From Locusta migratoria (taxonomy: Eukaryota; Arthropoda; Insecta; Orthoptera; Acrididae): 64,000 nt of DNA. Each line of letters starts with the position of its first letter. The stretch's first letter is position 1. Under the pieces are notes generated by a model. That model was not told the DNA's origin, searched no databases, and worked only from the letters and a program-made list of their open reading frames with translations. Shown here piece after piece: positions 35,206 through 46,109 of the stretch. The position numbers and the translations under genes are program-made. The stretch is from the NCBI GenBank assembly GCA_026315105.1, contig CM048745.1, forward strand, positions 150,915,323-150,979,322. Direction: 5' to 3'.

Positions 35206-36565
35206 ACTAGCTGCACCCCCGCTGCTTCGCATGCGTAGGCTGGTTGGTCTGCACCAGTTGTTTCTTTTTAATCCTGATGAAGAATCCATATCATAAGTTT
35301 CGTAGTTATAGATTGAATTTTGAGTTAACAGCACCATATTTTGGAAAATCAATTTTTGCATCTCGTATTTCACCCCCTTATTAGTCTAATCTCCGAAAAT
35401 ACCGAAACACGTGTCTTTTAAATTTGAACCCCGGATCAAATCCGAAAATTTGTAGTTCTAACTTCAAAATTGCCTAAATAACAACATATTTTCGAAAAAC
35501 ACCCCCTCTCCAATTTAACCCTCTTGATGGTTGAATTTCCAAAAATACCGAAACACGTATTTTTTAAATCATAACGAACAATACAAATACCAATTTTTGC
35601 AGCTATAGCTTCAAAATTGTCTTGAGAACAAAATGTTTTCGAAAAGATTTTTTGATTCCCTCTTTTACCCTCTTAGTTGTTGAAATTCCAAAACACGTGT
35701 CTTTTTAATCATGATCAAGAGTCCATATCGTAAATTTCGTAGTTATAGCTCGAAATTTGAGTTAACAGCAACTTTTTTTTTGAAAATCAATTTTTTGCGT
35801 CACCTATTTTACCTCCTTATTGGTTGAATTTCAAAACAATTCCGAAACACGTGTCTTTTAAATTCGAACCCCGAATCCAAATCCAAAAATTTGTAGTTCT
35901 AACTTCAAAATTGCTTAAATAGCAACAGATTTTCGAAAAACACCTCATCTCCAATTTAACCCCTTGATGGTTGAATTTCCAAAACTACTGAAACACTTTA
36001 AATCATAACGAACAATGCAAATACCAATTTTTGCAGCTATAGCTGCAAAATTGTCTTGACAACAAAATATTTTCGAAAAGAATTTTTGATTCCCTCTTTT
36101 ACCCCCTTAGTTTTTGAATTTCTAAAAATATCGAAACACGCGTCTTTTTAATCATGATCAAGAGTCCATATCGTAAATTTCGTAGTTATAGCTCGAAATT
36201 TGAGTTAACAGCAACTTTTTTTTTAAAAATCAATTTTTTGCGTCACCTATTTTACCCCCTTATTTGTCGAATTTCAAAAAATGCCGAAACACGTGTCTTT
36301 TAAATTAGAACCCTGAATTAAAATCCGAAATTTTGTAGTTCTAGCTTCAAAATTTCTTAAATAGCTACGTATTTTCAAAAAAACGTTTCATCCTCAACTT
36401 CACCCCCTTACGGACGGAATATCGAAAAATCGCTTCTTAAATGACGCCTACAGAGTAAGATCAATACTCTCCACAAATTCCAAGTTTGTATCTTCAGTGG
36501 TTTGGGCTGGGCGATGATGAGTCAGTCAGTCAATCGGGACACTTCCTTTTATATATAGAGATTAA
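35206..36565 (+). repeat. insertion built of about 440-bp tandem repeats, each of three ~147-bp subunits
   Basis: CCGAAACACGTGTCTTTTAA recurs at about 35401, 35841 and 36283, a period of about 440 bp. Within each period GAAACACGT-like starts recur roughly every 145-150 bp (35401, 35549, 35692, 35841), giving three diverged subunits whose shared core is TTTGTAGTT or TCGTAGTTATAGCT followed by TTCAAAAT or CGAAATTTGA. The segment begins CTAGCTGCACCCCCGCTGCT and ends TTTATATATAGAGATT. It separates the PLE left end from the RT. Class unknown. Confidence 0.8.
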
Positions 36566-36567
36566 AT

Positions 36568-37600
36568 GATATATTTGTCAATCCAGAGGACATATTAGTT
36601 AGTTTTGACGTGGTATCCCTGTTTACTATGGTACCAGTCAATAACGTGCTACAACACCTGGATCTCCTCTATCCTCCCGACATTGCAGATCTGTTCAAAT
36701 ATTGCCCCACGACTACCTATTTCAAATGGAACGATGATTTCTATGAACAAACAGATGGTGTAGCTATGGGGGAACCCGTGAAGCCGGGTTATAGCAAATT
36801 TTTATATGGAAAAATTCGAGGAACAGGCATTGAAAACAGCAAACAAAAAAAACGTACTATTTGGTTCCGCTATGTAGACGATACGTTTGTTGTGTGGAGG
36901 CATGGTAGAGAGGAACTAGATCGCTTTCTTCAACACCTCAACGGGATTAATTCTAGAATTCAGTTTACCATGGAGAAGGAGGCAGACGGAAAACTAAATT
37001 TCTTGACGTGTCAGTTTTCAAAAAGGGGAATGGCAGATTTGGCCATACTGTTTATCGGAAGCTCACACATACAGACCGTTATCTGCACCGGGATTCAAAC
37101 CACTACCCACAGCAAAAGCAGGGCATTATAAAGACGTTGGTGGACAGAGCAAGGAACTTAGGCGACCCGGAATTACTCGATGCGGAATTGAAACACCTGA
37201 GTAATGCTTTACTTAAGAGTGGCTATTCGTCGACGGAGATAAGGAGAACGTTGAGACCGATACGTAAAATTGAAAACGATGAAAAGGTTCCCATAAAATC
37301 CAAAGTCTTCCTGCCTTTTATTAAGGACGTCACCGACCGCATTATTAATATTTTGACGAAACAGAATGTTGCCGTTATTTACAAATCTACTCGGAAGTTA
37401 CAGGATCACATGAAATCGGCGAAGGATGCTCGCAAACCGCTGGAAAAAGCAGGAATTTATAAGGTTCCGTGTAGCTGTAGAGACGTATAAGTGGGTACAA
37501 AAGAAAAAAAAAAAAAAAAAAAAAAAAACGATTAGATGAGCACAAGGGTAACTGTATAAGGGGAGATATTGACAGATCAGCTGTTGCTGAACATGTTTTT
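36568..37600 (+). pseudogene. Penelope-like reverse transcriptase and start of GIY-YIG endonuclease
   Basis: From about 36601 it reads LVSFDVVSLFTMVPV, YFKWNDDFYEQTDGVAMGEP and WFRYVDDTFVVW. YVDD is the RT catalytic box and the FKWND...QTDGVAMG block is typical of PLEs. A frameshift near 37010-37030 moves the reading to KKGNGRFGHTVYRK, LVDRARN, ELKHLSNALLKSGYSSTEIR and KAGIYKVPCSCRD, the start of the GIY-YIG domain. A run of about 25 A (37503-37528) then interrupts the expected continuation before DEHKGNC. The fingers upstream of LVSFD are missing. Not functional. Confidence 0.92.
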
Positions 37601-37828
37601 CAACCAGGGGACCACCTTATTCAATTTCATAAGACTCGGGTTTTAGCAGCCACAAATGGATACCACGAAATACTGTACAGAGCAACGACAACCAACAAGA
37701 GGCTATAGAAATTGTAAAACACCCCAATAATTTCAATAGGATGGAGGAGAGCGTGAAACTAAATGATATCTGGATTCCGGTTTTGAAGAAGAAAAGTAAC
37801 AGTCTTCCGCCGTGGGACGATATTAACG

Positions 37829-38027
37829 TTCAAATGTTCAACTGTTTGTAGAACTAATGGGACTTAACTACGGGGTCATCAGTTCCTAACCTTAAAACTA
37901 CTTATGAACTTTATAATACTAAGGACGGCACAAGTATCCATGCCCGAGGGGGTTTCGAACCCCCGACCGTTGTGGCCGTGCAGATCTTGAATGGCGCGCC
38001 GCAGACCGCTCGGCCACGGCGGCCGGC
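37829..38027 (-). mobile_element. tRNA-derived SINE (family 1) inside the PLE right end
   Basis: Reverse copy whose head GGCCGGCCGCCGTGGCCGAG lies at 38008-38027. CGATATTAACG flanks it at 37818-37828 and 38028-38038 with no mismatch. Confidence 0.95.
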
Positions 38028-38185
38028 CGATATTAACGGACGACGGCAATCGGCGACGACGAATTTAGCGCTCATATCAAAAACATCTGATGTCACACCT
38101 CTGCGCGCGAGCCCTTCGTAAACGGAGTTTGACTTCAGTCAGTTGCGAGCCAGTGTGTGCATCGGACATTCAGAAGTGCCACGAT

Positions 38186-38230
38186 CCTCCTTGAAAATGT
38201 CCTCCGCAGTCGGGGACGAAACGTTGGGTT
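38186..38230 (+). ncRNA. degenerate hammerhead-like motif in the PLE end
   Basis: CTTGAAAATGTCCTCCGC followed by AGTCGGGGACGAAACG: a GTCC/GGAC stem followed by GAAA, with the CUGANGA box decayed to CTTGAAAA. The inverted left end carries the same form at about 34808-34850. Probably inactive. Confidence 0.3.
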
Positions 38231-38282
38231 TTCCAGAATAAATCCATAAGACCACGGCATAATAGCCCGGAAATTTTTAGTA

Positions 38283-38890
38283 ATTTTAAGAAATGTCTTT
38301 CCCAAGACACTAAGATACGTCACTACGAAACAGTTTTGAAGCCAGTAGTTCTGTATGCAGCTGAAACCTTATCCTTAAATGCTGATAAAGGGCTCCTCGA
38401 AGAACTGGAGAAAAAAGAGCGCAAATTCGAGGAATCCTAGGATCCAAGTTCAAAAATGGTATCCATCAAAACAGATCCAACAAGCAAGTCTACAGCAAAA
38501 TAGATAAAATTACAGACACAATTCGTAAAAGCACGATTTTATAGTCACGTCAAACGAATGGACGGAAATAGTTTAATCAAAATTATATTTCTTTTTTATT
38601 CAAAACCAAACCCTACGATGCCTTGCTTTAGAAATACCAAAGAAGACTTCCAGCTGCTACATATCAAACCCGAAGATGCCTTTGACAGAGCTTTTCCGAA
38701 GAAAACGGAAGAGCCCGAGACCAGCATCCGAAAAGAAGACACGATGTTCCTTGGCCAGAAGAGCGCAAGCAAGTCCACTCACAACGAATGAGGGAAGTCT
38801 GAGCTCAGAGAAAAGCCAGGCTCAGTGCTAAGTGCCGCAAGACTTAACGTGGTACTAGTTGGGCCCACCGAAATATATTTATATATATTT
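38283..38890 (+). pseudogene. LINE C-terminal part, continuation of 33360-34744
   Basis: The + strand reads KIRHYETVLKPVVLYAAETL, LLEELEKKERKFR and NKQVYSKIDKITDTIRKS, the region after the RT thumb in RTE/CR1-like LINEs, then a 77-codon stretch rich in charged residues. With the PLE removed it follows directly from KLETAYQTSYTIYN upstream. Confidence 0.8.
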
Positions 38891-39008
38891 TTGTAAAATC
38901 GCGGTTTTACAAAAATAGATCTATGTAGGTGAACTTCAAAAGAAAAAAAAAGTTTAAATACAAAGTTTCATCGAAATCGTTAGAGCCGTTTCTGAGACAG
39001 CTAGTATA

Positions 39009-40345
39009 CACTCCTGGCCATTAAAATTGCAACACCACGAAGATAGCGTGCTACAGACGCAAAATTTAATCGACAGGAAGAAGATGCTGTGATATGCAAA
39101 TGATTAGCTTTAGTTTGGCGCCGGTGGCGACACCTACGACTTGCTGGCAAGAGGAAAGTTTCCAACCGATTTCTCATACACAAACAGTAGCTGACAGGCG
39201 TTGCCTGGTGAAACGTTGTTGTGTAAGGAGGAGAAATGCGTACCATCACGTTTCCGACTTTGATAAAGGTCAGATTGTAGCCTATGGCGATTGCGGTTTA
39301 TCGTATCGAGACATTGCTGCTCGCATTGGTCGCGATCAAATGACAGCAGAATATGGAATCGGTGGCTTCAGGAGGGCAATACAGAACGCCGTGCTGGATC
39401 CCAACGGTCTCGTACCACTAGCAGTCGACTGGCATCTTATCCGCATGGCTGTAACGGATCGTGCAGCCACGTCTTGATCACTGAGTCAACAGATGGGGAC
39501 ATTTGCAAGACAGCAACCATCTGCACGAACAGTTCTACGACGTTTGTAGCAGCATGGACTATCAGCTCGGAGACCATGGCTGCGGTTACCCTTGACGCTG
39601 CATCACAGACAGGAGCGTCTGCGATGGTGTACGCAACGACGAACCTGGGTGCACTAATGGCTAGACGTCATTCTGATTGTCGCATCCATGTTTGGCGACG
39701 TCGCAGTGAACACACATTGGAAGCGTGTATTCGTCATCGCCGTACTGGCGTATCACACGGCGTGGTGGTATGCGGTGCCATTGGTTGCACGTCTCGGTCC
39801 CCTCTTGTTTGCATCAACGGCACTTTGAACAGTGGCCGTTACATTTCAGATGTGTTACGAACCGTGGCTCTATCCTTCATCCTTTCCCTGCGAAACTGTA
39901 AATTTCACGAGGATAATGCACAACCACGTGTTGTAGGTCCTGTACGGGCCTATCTGGATACGACAAATGTTCGACTGCTGCCCTGACCAGCACATTCTCC
40001 AGACCTCTCACCAACTGAAAACGTCTGGTCAATGGTGGCCGAGCAACTGGCTCGACACAATGCACCAGTCACTACTCTTCATGAACTGTGGTACCGTGTT
40101 GAAGCTGATGGGCATCTGTACCTGTACACGCCATCCAAGCTCTGTTTGACTCAATGCCCAGGCGTGTTCTGGCTGTTATTACGGCCAGAGGTGTTTGTTC
40201 TGGGTACTTATTTCTCAGGAGATATGCACCCAAATTGCGTGAAAATGCAATCACATGTCAGTTGTAGTATAACATATTTGTCCAATGAATACCCGTTTAT
40301 TATCAGCATTTATTCTTGCTGTAGCAATTTTAATGGCCAGTAGTG
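39009..40345 (+). mobile_element. full-length but dead Tc1-like transposon
   Basis: Terminal repeats CACTCCTGGCCATTAAAATTGC and GCAATTTTAATGGCCAGTAGTG face inward, with TA on both sides (39007-39008, 40346-40347). The transposase is scrambled across frames: SDFDKGQIVAYGDCGLSYRD and IAARIGRDQ (39253-39340, HTH), CKFHEDNAQPRVV near 39895 (second catalytic D), and HSPDLSPTENVWSMVAEQLA across a frameshift near 39995-40050 (catalytic acidic residue in the SPDLSPTE region). Several stops and frameshifts rule out function. Confidence 0.92.
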
Positions 40346-40489
40346 TATGTTCGTTATACATCGTACATTAAAGAAACAGGCATCTACAATGTTCCAGTAT
40401 TAGAATGCAGCGGCGCGAGAGTAGCCGCGTGGTGTAAGGCATCATGCTACGCACTGGTCGACTACTCTCGTCAGAGGAGTGTGTGTTAG

Positions 40490-42185
40490 ATTTAGATTAG
40501 TTATTCGTTCCGTAGATCCATGTTGAGGGGATCCTTTTGGATGTGGAACATGTCAAGAAACAAAATTTACAAGTTGAATAATAGATAATACTAATGATAT
40601 AAATACAAATACATTCACTTATAATATAAATACAGATAGATAAATTTTTAAGTTTCTTTTTTTTTTGGGCTGATAATATAATAATACTAATATAGTATGA
40701 GTGCATGCATCATTTGGTACAATTTAGAAATTCACTAATGGAGTAGAAGGAGTTGGCCTCTAGAAAGTCTTTTAGGTTCCTCTTAAACTGATCTTTATTT
40801 GTAGCTAATTTTTTATACTTGATGGTAAATTATTGAAAATGTGTGTTCCTGAGTAGTGGACCCCTTTTTGAACTAAAGTAAGTGCTTTTAAGTCCTTGTG
40901 TAGATCATTTTTATTCCTAGTATCTTATGTATGAACTGAGCTGTTTGTTGGGAAAAGGGATATATTATTTATGACAAATTTCATTAAGGAATAAATATAC
41001 TGAGAGGCAGTAGTTAATATACCCAGTTCTTTGAAGAGGCTTCTACAAGATGTCCATGAATTTACTCCACAAATAATAATACGTATTACTCGTTTTTGGA
41101 CTCTGAAGACTTTTGACTGACTTGAAGAGTTACCCCAAAATATTATACCATATGACATTAGGGAATGAAAGTAAGCAAAGTATGCAAGCTTTGTTATTTT
41201 TATGTCTCTTATGTCTGATAACACTCGTATTGAAAATACAGATTTGTTGAGTCGTTTCTGAAGTTCTGTGGCGTGCCCCTCCCAACTAAATTTATTATCA
41301 AGCTGTAATCCCAGAAATTTAATACTGTCAACCTCTTCTATCTGCTCATCTCCATACTTTGCATATGCTGTCAGGAAATCTCTTACATGTTCTGAACTGC
41401 ATGTAGTGCGTCTTTTCAAAGTTTAATGACAATGAATTGGCTTTAAACCATTTATTAATGTTCATGAAAATATCATTAGCAGACCTTTTTATCACTATGC
41501 TTGACGTACTTTTTATTGCAATACTTGTATCATCTGCAAACAAAACGAACTCTGCTTCTGGTAGTGTAACTGATGAGAGATCATTAATGTACACAAGAAA
41601 AAGCAATGGCCCTAAGATGGATCCTTGTGGGACACCACATGTAATTTCTTCCCAATCCGATGATGACTGTTGGCTTAATTCACTAGTCACTTGCACTGAC
41701 ACCCTTTGTTTCCTGTTAGTGAGGTACGACTTGAACCATTTTGCAGCATTTCCCGTGACCCCATAGAATTCTAATTTACTTAAAAGGATGTTATGGTTCA
41801 CAAAATCAAATGCCATTGATAAATCACAGAAAATACCTGCTGCTTGCAATTTATTATCTAATGAATTAAGTACATTCTCACTGAAAGTGTAAACAACCTT
41901 CTCGATATCGGAACCTTTCAGAAATCCAAACTGTGTTCTAGACAATACGCCATTTGTGGTTAAGTGGTTGAGAAGCTGCTTGTACATTACCTTTTCTATA
42001 AGTTTTGAGAATGCTGGCAAAGTGAAATGGGTCTGTAGTTTGATGGTATCTCTTTATCCCCCTTCTTGAAGAGAGGTTTAATATCTGCATATTTTAGCCA
42101 ATCAGGAAATGTTCCCGTTACAATAGACTGGTTACACAAATAACTTAAGATTGTACTAAGTTCACAAGAACACGCTTTAATTAAC
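40490..42185 (-). pseudogene. non-LTR retrotransposon (jockey/CR1-like) reverse transcriptase, 5' truncated
   Basis: Read on the - strand: GDKEIPSNYRP near 42040, PAFSKLIEKVMYKQLLNHL, SRTQFGFLKGSDIEKVVY, CDLSMAFDFVNH (box A, catalytic D), GVPQGSILGPLLFLVYINDL (box B), VLFADDTSI (box C, catalytic DD), then LGLQLDNKFSWEGH and the thumb RVQKRVIRIICG. Frameshifts occur near 42025 and 41350-41419. The 3' end runs to about 40490. The 5' end is cut at the (TG)n tract at 42186. It is one of the better-preserved LINEs here but is not intact. Confidence 0.92.
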
Positions 42186-42189
42186 TTTG

Positions 42190-42224
<35 letters not shown>

Positions 42225-42320
42225 GTCCTTAGTGTAAGTTATTTTAAGTAGTGTGTAAGTCTTTGGACTGAAGACCATAGCAGTTTGGTCGAATAGGATA
42301 ACAAACATACAAACATATTA
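42186..42320 (+). mobile_element. SINE tail with expanded (TG)n tract
   Basis: About 18 TG units (42188-42222) lead directly into TTGTCCTTAGTGTAAGTT and GACCATAGCAGTTTGGTC, the SINE tail variant seen at 33955-34050. The normal SINE has a short GTGTGTGTTG here, so the microsatellite grew from it. The tRNA-like head is lost. Confidence 0.75.
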
Positions 42321-42469
42321 GAATGCATTGTTGTATCTATATTTCGAAGCAACTGGTCAAGAACTTTCGGAGCAAATTAATGGTTTTGCACAAACATACA
42401 TATACATTTTTATTAATATAAGTTATTCTAACTGTAGTGTTGAGAGCTGGTTTGTGTTTGTATGTGCAG

Positions 42470-42610
42470 AGTTGTGGGTGGTGGCAGTGACGTCAGACGT
42501 GAACGCCGGCCGGCTGCAGCCGCTGGTGGGCGACGCTGGGGCGGTGCTGGTGGCCGCCGACAGCCGCGCCGAGACCGTGGTGCCCCTGGTGGCCGAGCAC
42601 CTCGCCACAG
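42470..42610 (+). CDS. second coding exon of the unrecognised secreted or membrane protein
   Basis: Acceptor TATGTGCAG precedes 42470 and a consensus donor GTGAGC follows at 42611. Joined to exon 1 through a split GAG codon, it encodes E-LWVVAVTSDVNAGRL, QPLVGDAGAVLVAADS and RAETVVPLVAEHLAT, and leaves one base (phase 1). Both flanking junctions are phase 1, so the 141-bp exon is symmetrical and could be skipped without frameshift. It is about 70% GC, far above the intron. Hydrophobic strands alternate with short polar segments, as in an alpha/beta or beta-rich fold; this is inference. The intron before it is 24.2 kb and the next 20.0 kb. Confidence 0.72.
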
Positions 42611-42674
42611 GTGAGCCAGCAAGTGGCTAGCTGGTGCCACAGGCAAATATATACAGACGGGAAACCTCCATAAG

Positions 42675-42866
42675 TTCAAATGTTCAAAAGTCTATGGGAC
42701 TTAACTACAGGGTTATCAGTCCCTAAACTTACAAACTACTTATGAACTAACTAAGACTAAGGACGGCACAAATATCCATGCCTGAGGGGGGATTCGAACC
42801 CCCGGCCGCAGTGGCCGTGCAGATCGTGACTGAAGCGCCTCAGTCCCCTCGGCCACCGCGGCCGGC
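42675..42866 (-). mobile_element. tRNA-derived SINE (family 1) just inside intron 2
   Basis: Reverse copy, with AAACCTCCATAAG (42662-42674) and AAACCTCCGTAAG (42867-42879) flanking it. It lies 64 bp after the exon 2 donor. Confidence 0.94.
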
Positions 42867-42879
42867 AAACCTCCGTAAG

Positions 42880-43330
42880 GGCCCGGTCTTACGCTCAGGG
42901 GTGCGGCGATGGAGGGTTTCCAGCAGTTCCGTAAGATGTCCCATGATGGTGCTGCGGTCAGGAGCAGCTCTTTAAACTGGCCAGAGCAGGCGGCAGGTAG
43001 CAGCTCTCCCCACCACCACCTCCCCTCAAACGCCAGCAAGCCGGACACTGCCGTGGCCTCATGGCAGGCGGCACAAGCTCTCCCCTCAGCCTCCCCTCCA
43101 CGCTACCCTCTGACGTGCGAGAGGCACCCTAAGCCAGCGATCCGCCTGACACCTGCTAGCATCTTACAGAACTACGAGGGGAGCGTAGGACAGTGGTTTA
43201 GAGGGGGCTGCTCCTCTGTATATGTTACTCTGTGCTGGTGCTCATCGGCGGGAGTCACACAACGCAGCACTGTTGTCACATTATCATTATTATTACACAC
43301 GTTACAGGCCTTCATCAGACTTCGCGAAGC
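42880..43330. other. GC-rich intronic stretch, no recognised feature
   Basis: This is unusually GC-rich and proline/serine-rich in translation in all frames (170-codon + frame at 42909-43421). I saw no domain, no splice-site pair matching the gene's phase 1, and no repeat termini. It may be part of an unrecognised transposon. Confidence 0.35.
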
Positions 43331-43339
43331 ATTCATGAC

Positions 43340-44510
43340 TACTTGTTCTTCCTGTAAAATACAGGGAGCGCAAGGTTACCCACAACTTCTAACAAAACCA
43401 GACACTAATCGAAGGACTTGAAACGGATCCATTGGTTGTGTTTTTCTCCACTTCTAAAAGGCGTTCGACACGGTGCACCAGGCAGACTGCTAACGAAGAT
43501 ACGAGCATATGGAATAGGTTCACAGATTTGTGACTGACTGGAAGACTTCCTAAGTAATAAAACGCAGTACGTTGTCCTCGACGGCGAGTGTTCATCAGAG
43601 ACGAGTGTATCATCAGGCGTGCCCCAGGGGAGTATGATAGGACCACTATTATTTTCTATCTATATATATGATCTGATGGACAGAGTAAGTTGTAATTTGC
43701 GGGTGTTTGCTGATGATGCTGTGGTGTATGGGAGGGTGTCGTCTTTAACTAACTGTAATAGCATACACGATGACTTAGACAAATTTTCTAGTTGGTGTAA
43801 AGAATGGCAGCTACCTCTCAATGTAGAAAAATGTAAGGTGATGCGCATGAGTAGGAAGAACAATCCCATAATGTTCGAATACCGCATTAGCAGTCAGCTT
43901 CTTGATGCAGTCGTGTCGTTCAAATATCTAGGCGTAACATTGCAGACCGATATGAAATGTAACGAACATTTACGGAAAGTTCTGAGTAAGGCGGGCAGCC
44001 GACTTTATTTATTGGGAGAATTTTGGGAAGATGTACTTCATCTGTAAAGGAGACCACGTATAAAACGCTTGTACGATCACGTCTTGAGTATTGCTCAAAT
44101 GTTTGTGACCCGCAGCAGATCAGTTTAGACATAGAGGCAGTTCAGAGGCGAGCAACTAGGTTTCTTACTGGTAGGTTCGACCAATGCGCGAGTGTCACGG
44201 AAATTCTCCGGCAACTCAATTGGGGATCGCTGGAGGAAAGACGACGTTCTTTTCGTGAATTTCTGTTGAGGAAATATAGAGGGCCGGAATTTAAAGCTGA
44301 GTGTAGTAAGATCTTCCTGCCGCCTACTTACATTTCGCGTGCTGATCACAAAGACAAGATAAGAGAAATTAGGGCTCGTACGGAATCCTAAAGACATTCC
44401 TTTTTTCCTCGTTCTATTTGGGAGTGAAAGGAAATGCCTAGTAGTGGTACAGTGTACCCTCCGCCACGCACCTTACGATAAATTGCGGAGTATGTATGTA
44501 GATGTAGAAG
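43340..44510 (+). pseudogene. jockey-like LINE, 3' half of reverse transcriptase
   Basis: After a decayed box A (KAFDTVHQA near 43455) it reads GVPQGSMIGPLLFSIYI across a frame change at 43615, then NLRVFADDAVVYG (catalytic DD), DKFSSWCKEWQLPLNVEKC and FKYLGVTLQ. After a frameshift near 44030 come TTYKTLVRSRLEYCSNVC, IEAVQRRATRFLTG, ILRQLNWGSLEERR and IREIRARTES with a stop at 44389-44391. The short 3' UTR ends near 44510. The same family is at 26110, 27370 and 29325. Confidence 0.9.
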
Positions 44511-45290
44511 ACAGGGTTGTAGCCTTTCCCCAATATTACTTAACTTGTACACTGAGCAAACTGTGAAGAAAAGCAAGGAGAGATTTTGAGGAGGACTTAA
44601 GGTTTCTCGTGAAGAAATAAAAACAGTGTGTTTTGTCGATGCCATTGTAATTCTGTCAGAAACAGTAATGAACGTGAAAGAGCAATTGATCGGAATGGGC
44701 AGTGTGTTGAAACGAGCGTATCAGATGAACATTAACTTCGACAAAACAAAGGTAATCGAATGGAGTATAAGAAAATGAGGTGATGATGAAGGAATTAAAT
44801 TAGGTAACGAAACAAAAAAAGATGGTAGATGTGTTTTGTTACTTTGGCAATAACATAACATATGATATTCACAGTACAGAGGATATAAAATGCAGAATGG
44901 TAACGGGGTAATAGGAAGAAAAACGTCTTTGAAAAAGATAAATTTTTTAACATCGAATATTAATATAAGCGAAAGGAAGTCTTTTCTGAAGACATTTGTG
45001 TAGATTGCTGCATTGTACTAGACTGAAACGTGGACGATAAATAAATCCAAAAGAGGTTTGAAATTTGGTACCACAGAAGAATGCTGAAGATTGGGTGGGT
45101 GGAACGCGTAACTAATGACGAGGTACTGAACACAAATGGGGACAAAAGGAATTTCTGTCATTGCTTAAGAAGGAATCGGTTTAGACCGAGAGACGAATAC
45201 AGTAAGCAGATTCAAATGAGAGATGTTTGTTCAGGAGAAAGATGAGTGGAGAGCAGCATGAAACCAGTCTCCGGACTGAATACCACAACA
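44511..45290 (+). pseudogene. RTE-type LINE fragment, 3' part
   Basis: The + strand begins at RQGCSLSPILLNLYTEQTVK, then FVDAIVILSETVMNVKEQL, the YQMNINFDKTKVIEW region and FLKTFVXIAALYXTETWTI, and ends in a short 3' part with ACTGAATACCACAACAG. It parallels the - strand copy at 47190-50480. Stops are frequent. Confidence 0.8.
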
Positions 45291-46109
45291 GTACCATCTA
45301 CTGAACTGTATGTCTTACTATGATACAAGTTCGGAGGCAGATTCACTGGTAAACGTGCATACGGCGTGCAAAATTTGTTGCGAATATCACGTAATAAATT
45401 GAAACCTATTGCGTGATTTTTATATGAACCAATTTGTTCATGATGTCATATGAACTATATAATTTCGGAGAGTTACTCAATGGTGTTGGCGGATACCGTT
45501 AGTAAATTGTCCTGCAAATACAAATATTAGAAGTAAGAAAGATTAATGTCACGAAAAACGTCGTAGTTATACGGTACGAATAGCACAAAAGAGGTAAAAG
45601 ACAAAACTTACTTTCTTTCATGGGTTTTCGGGGGTCGTCAGCGAGAAAAAGTTTCGCGAAGGTTTGAAATTATGACTAAAAGTTTGTTGTAAGTCGCTAA
45701 GTGTTCCAATCTCAAATAGTGGATGAAAAATATGTTTGTTTTTGACACATCGCTTGATACGGCGGTTTACGTTATGATTCATATCTCCTGAACTATATGT
45801 CACAGATGATTTTCATCGCCATAGTGATTGATTCCTGACGGCAAAGAATATTTGCACCAAATTCTGTTGAAATCGGACCACAGGTTTAGTAGAAGTTATG
45901 GAACGTTGACGCGTAAAGCAGCAGGTTCCGCCTATTGAATTGTGTGTGCCTTCATATCTCCTGAACTGTAGGTGGATTTTACTCCCATGGCGATTGTTGT
46001 CTCATAGTAAGCAATAAGTGTATCATGTTTGGTTAAAATGTGTCCAGTAGTTTAGAATGATATGTGGAACATACATACATACACGCATCCATTTCTGTAA
46101 TACGAGGGC
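45291..46109. repeat. unclassified non-coding repeat with internal direct repeats
   Basis: CATATCTCCTGAACT occurs at about 45779 and 45954, with a related TACTGAACTGTATG at 45298. Phrases such as GTTGAAATCGGACC and GGAACATACATACATACAC near the end resemble non-coding tails of dispersed insect repeats. No gene. Confidence 0.4.

Larger units (their letters stand above)
34745..38282 (+). mobile_element. Penelope-like element with inverted 3' regions, inserted in a LINE
   Basis: The right end (37600-38282) and left end (34745-35195, reversed) are inverted copies. Both include the end of the endonuclease coding region (ATTCAATTTCATAAGACT-type sequence, CACAAATGG, TTTCAATAGGATGGA) and the terminal CGGGGACGAAACGTTGG and TTTTAGTAATTTT. 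The middle encodes the RT (see CDS entry). A tandem-repeat insertion (35206-36565) replaces the RT 5' end and a SINE lies at 37829-38027. The host LINE continues on both sides. Inverted terminal copies are known for PLEs. Confidence 0.88.

Noticed and set aside
36610..37490. Retroviral or retron-type reverse transcriptase
   Set aside because: The FKWND/QTDGVAMG/YVDD order, GIY-YIG start and inverted ends identify a Penelope-like element.
42909..43421. 170-codon GC-rich frame as a further exon of the host gene
   Set aside because: No flanking splice sites fit the phase-1 junctions on either side; it lies between a SINE and a LINE and contains low-complexity Pro/Ser sequence.
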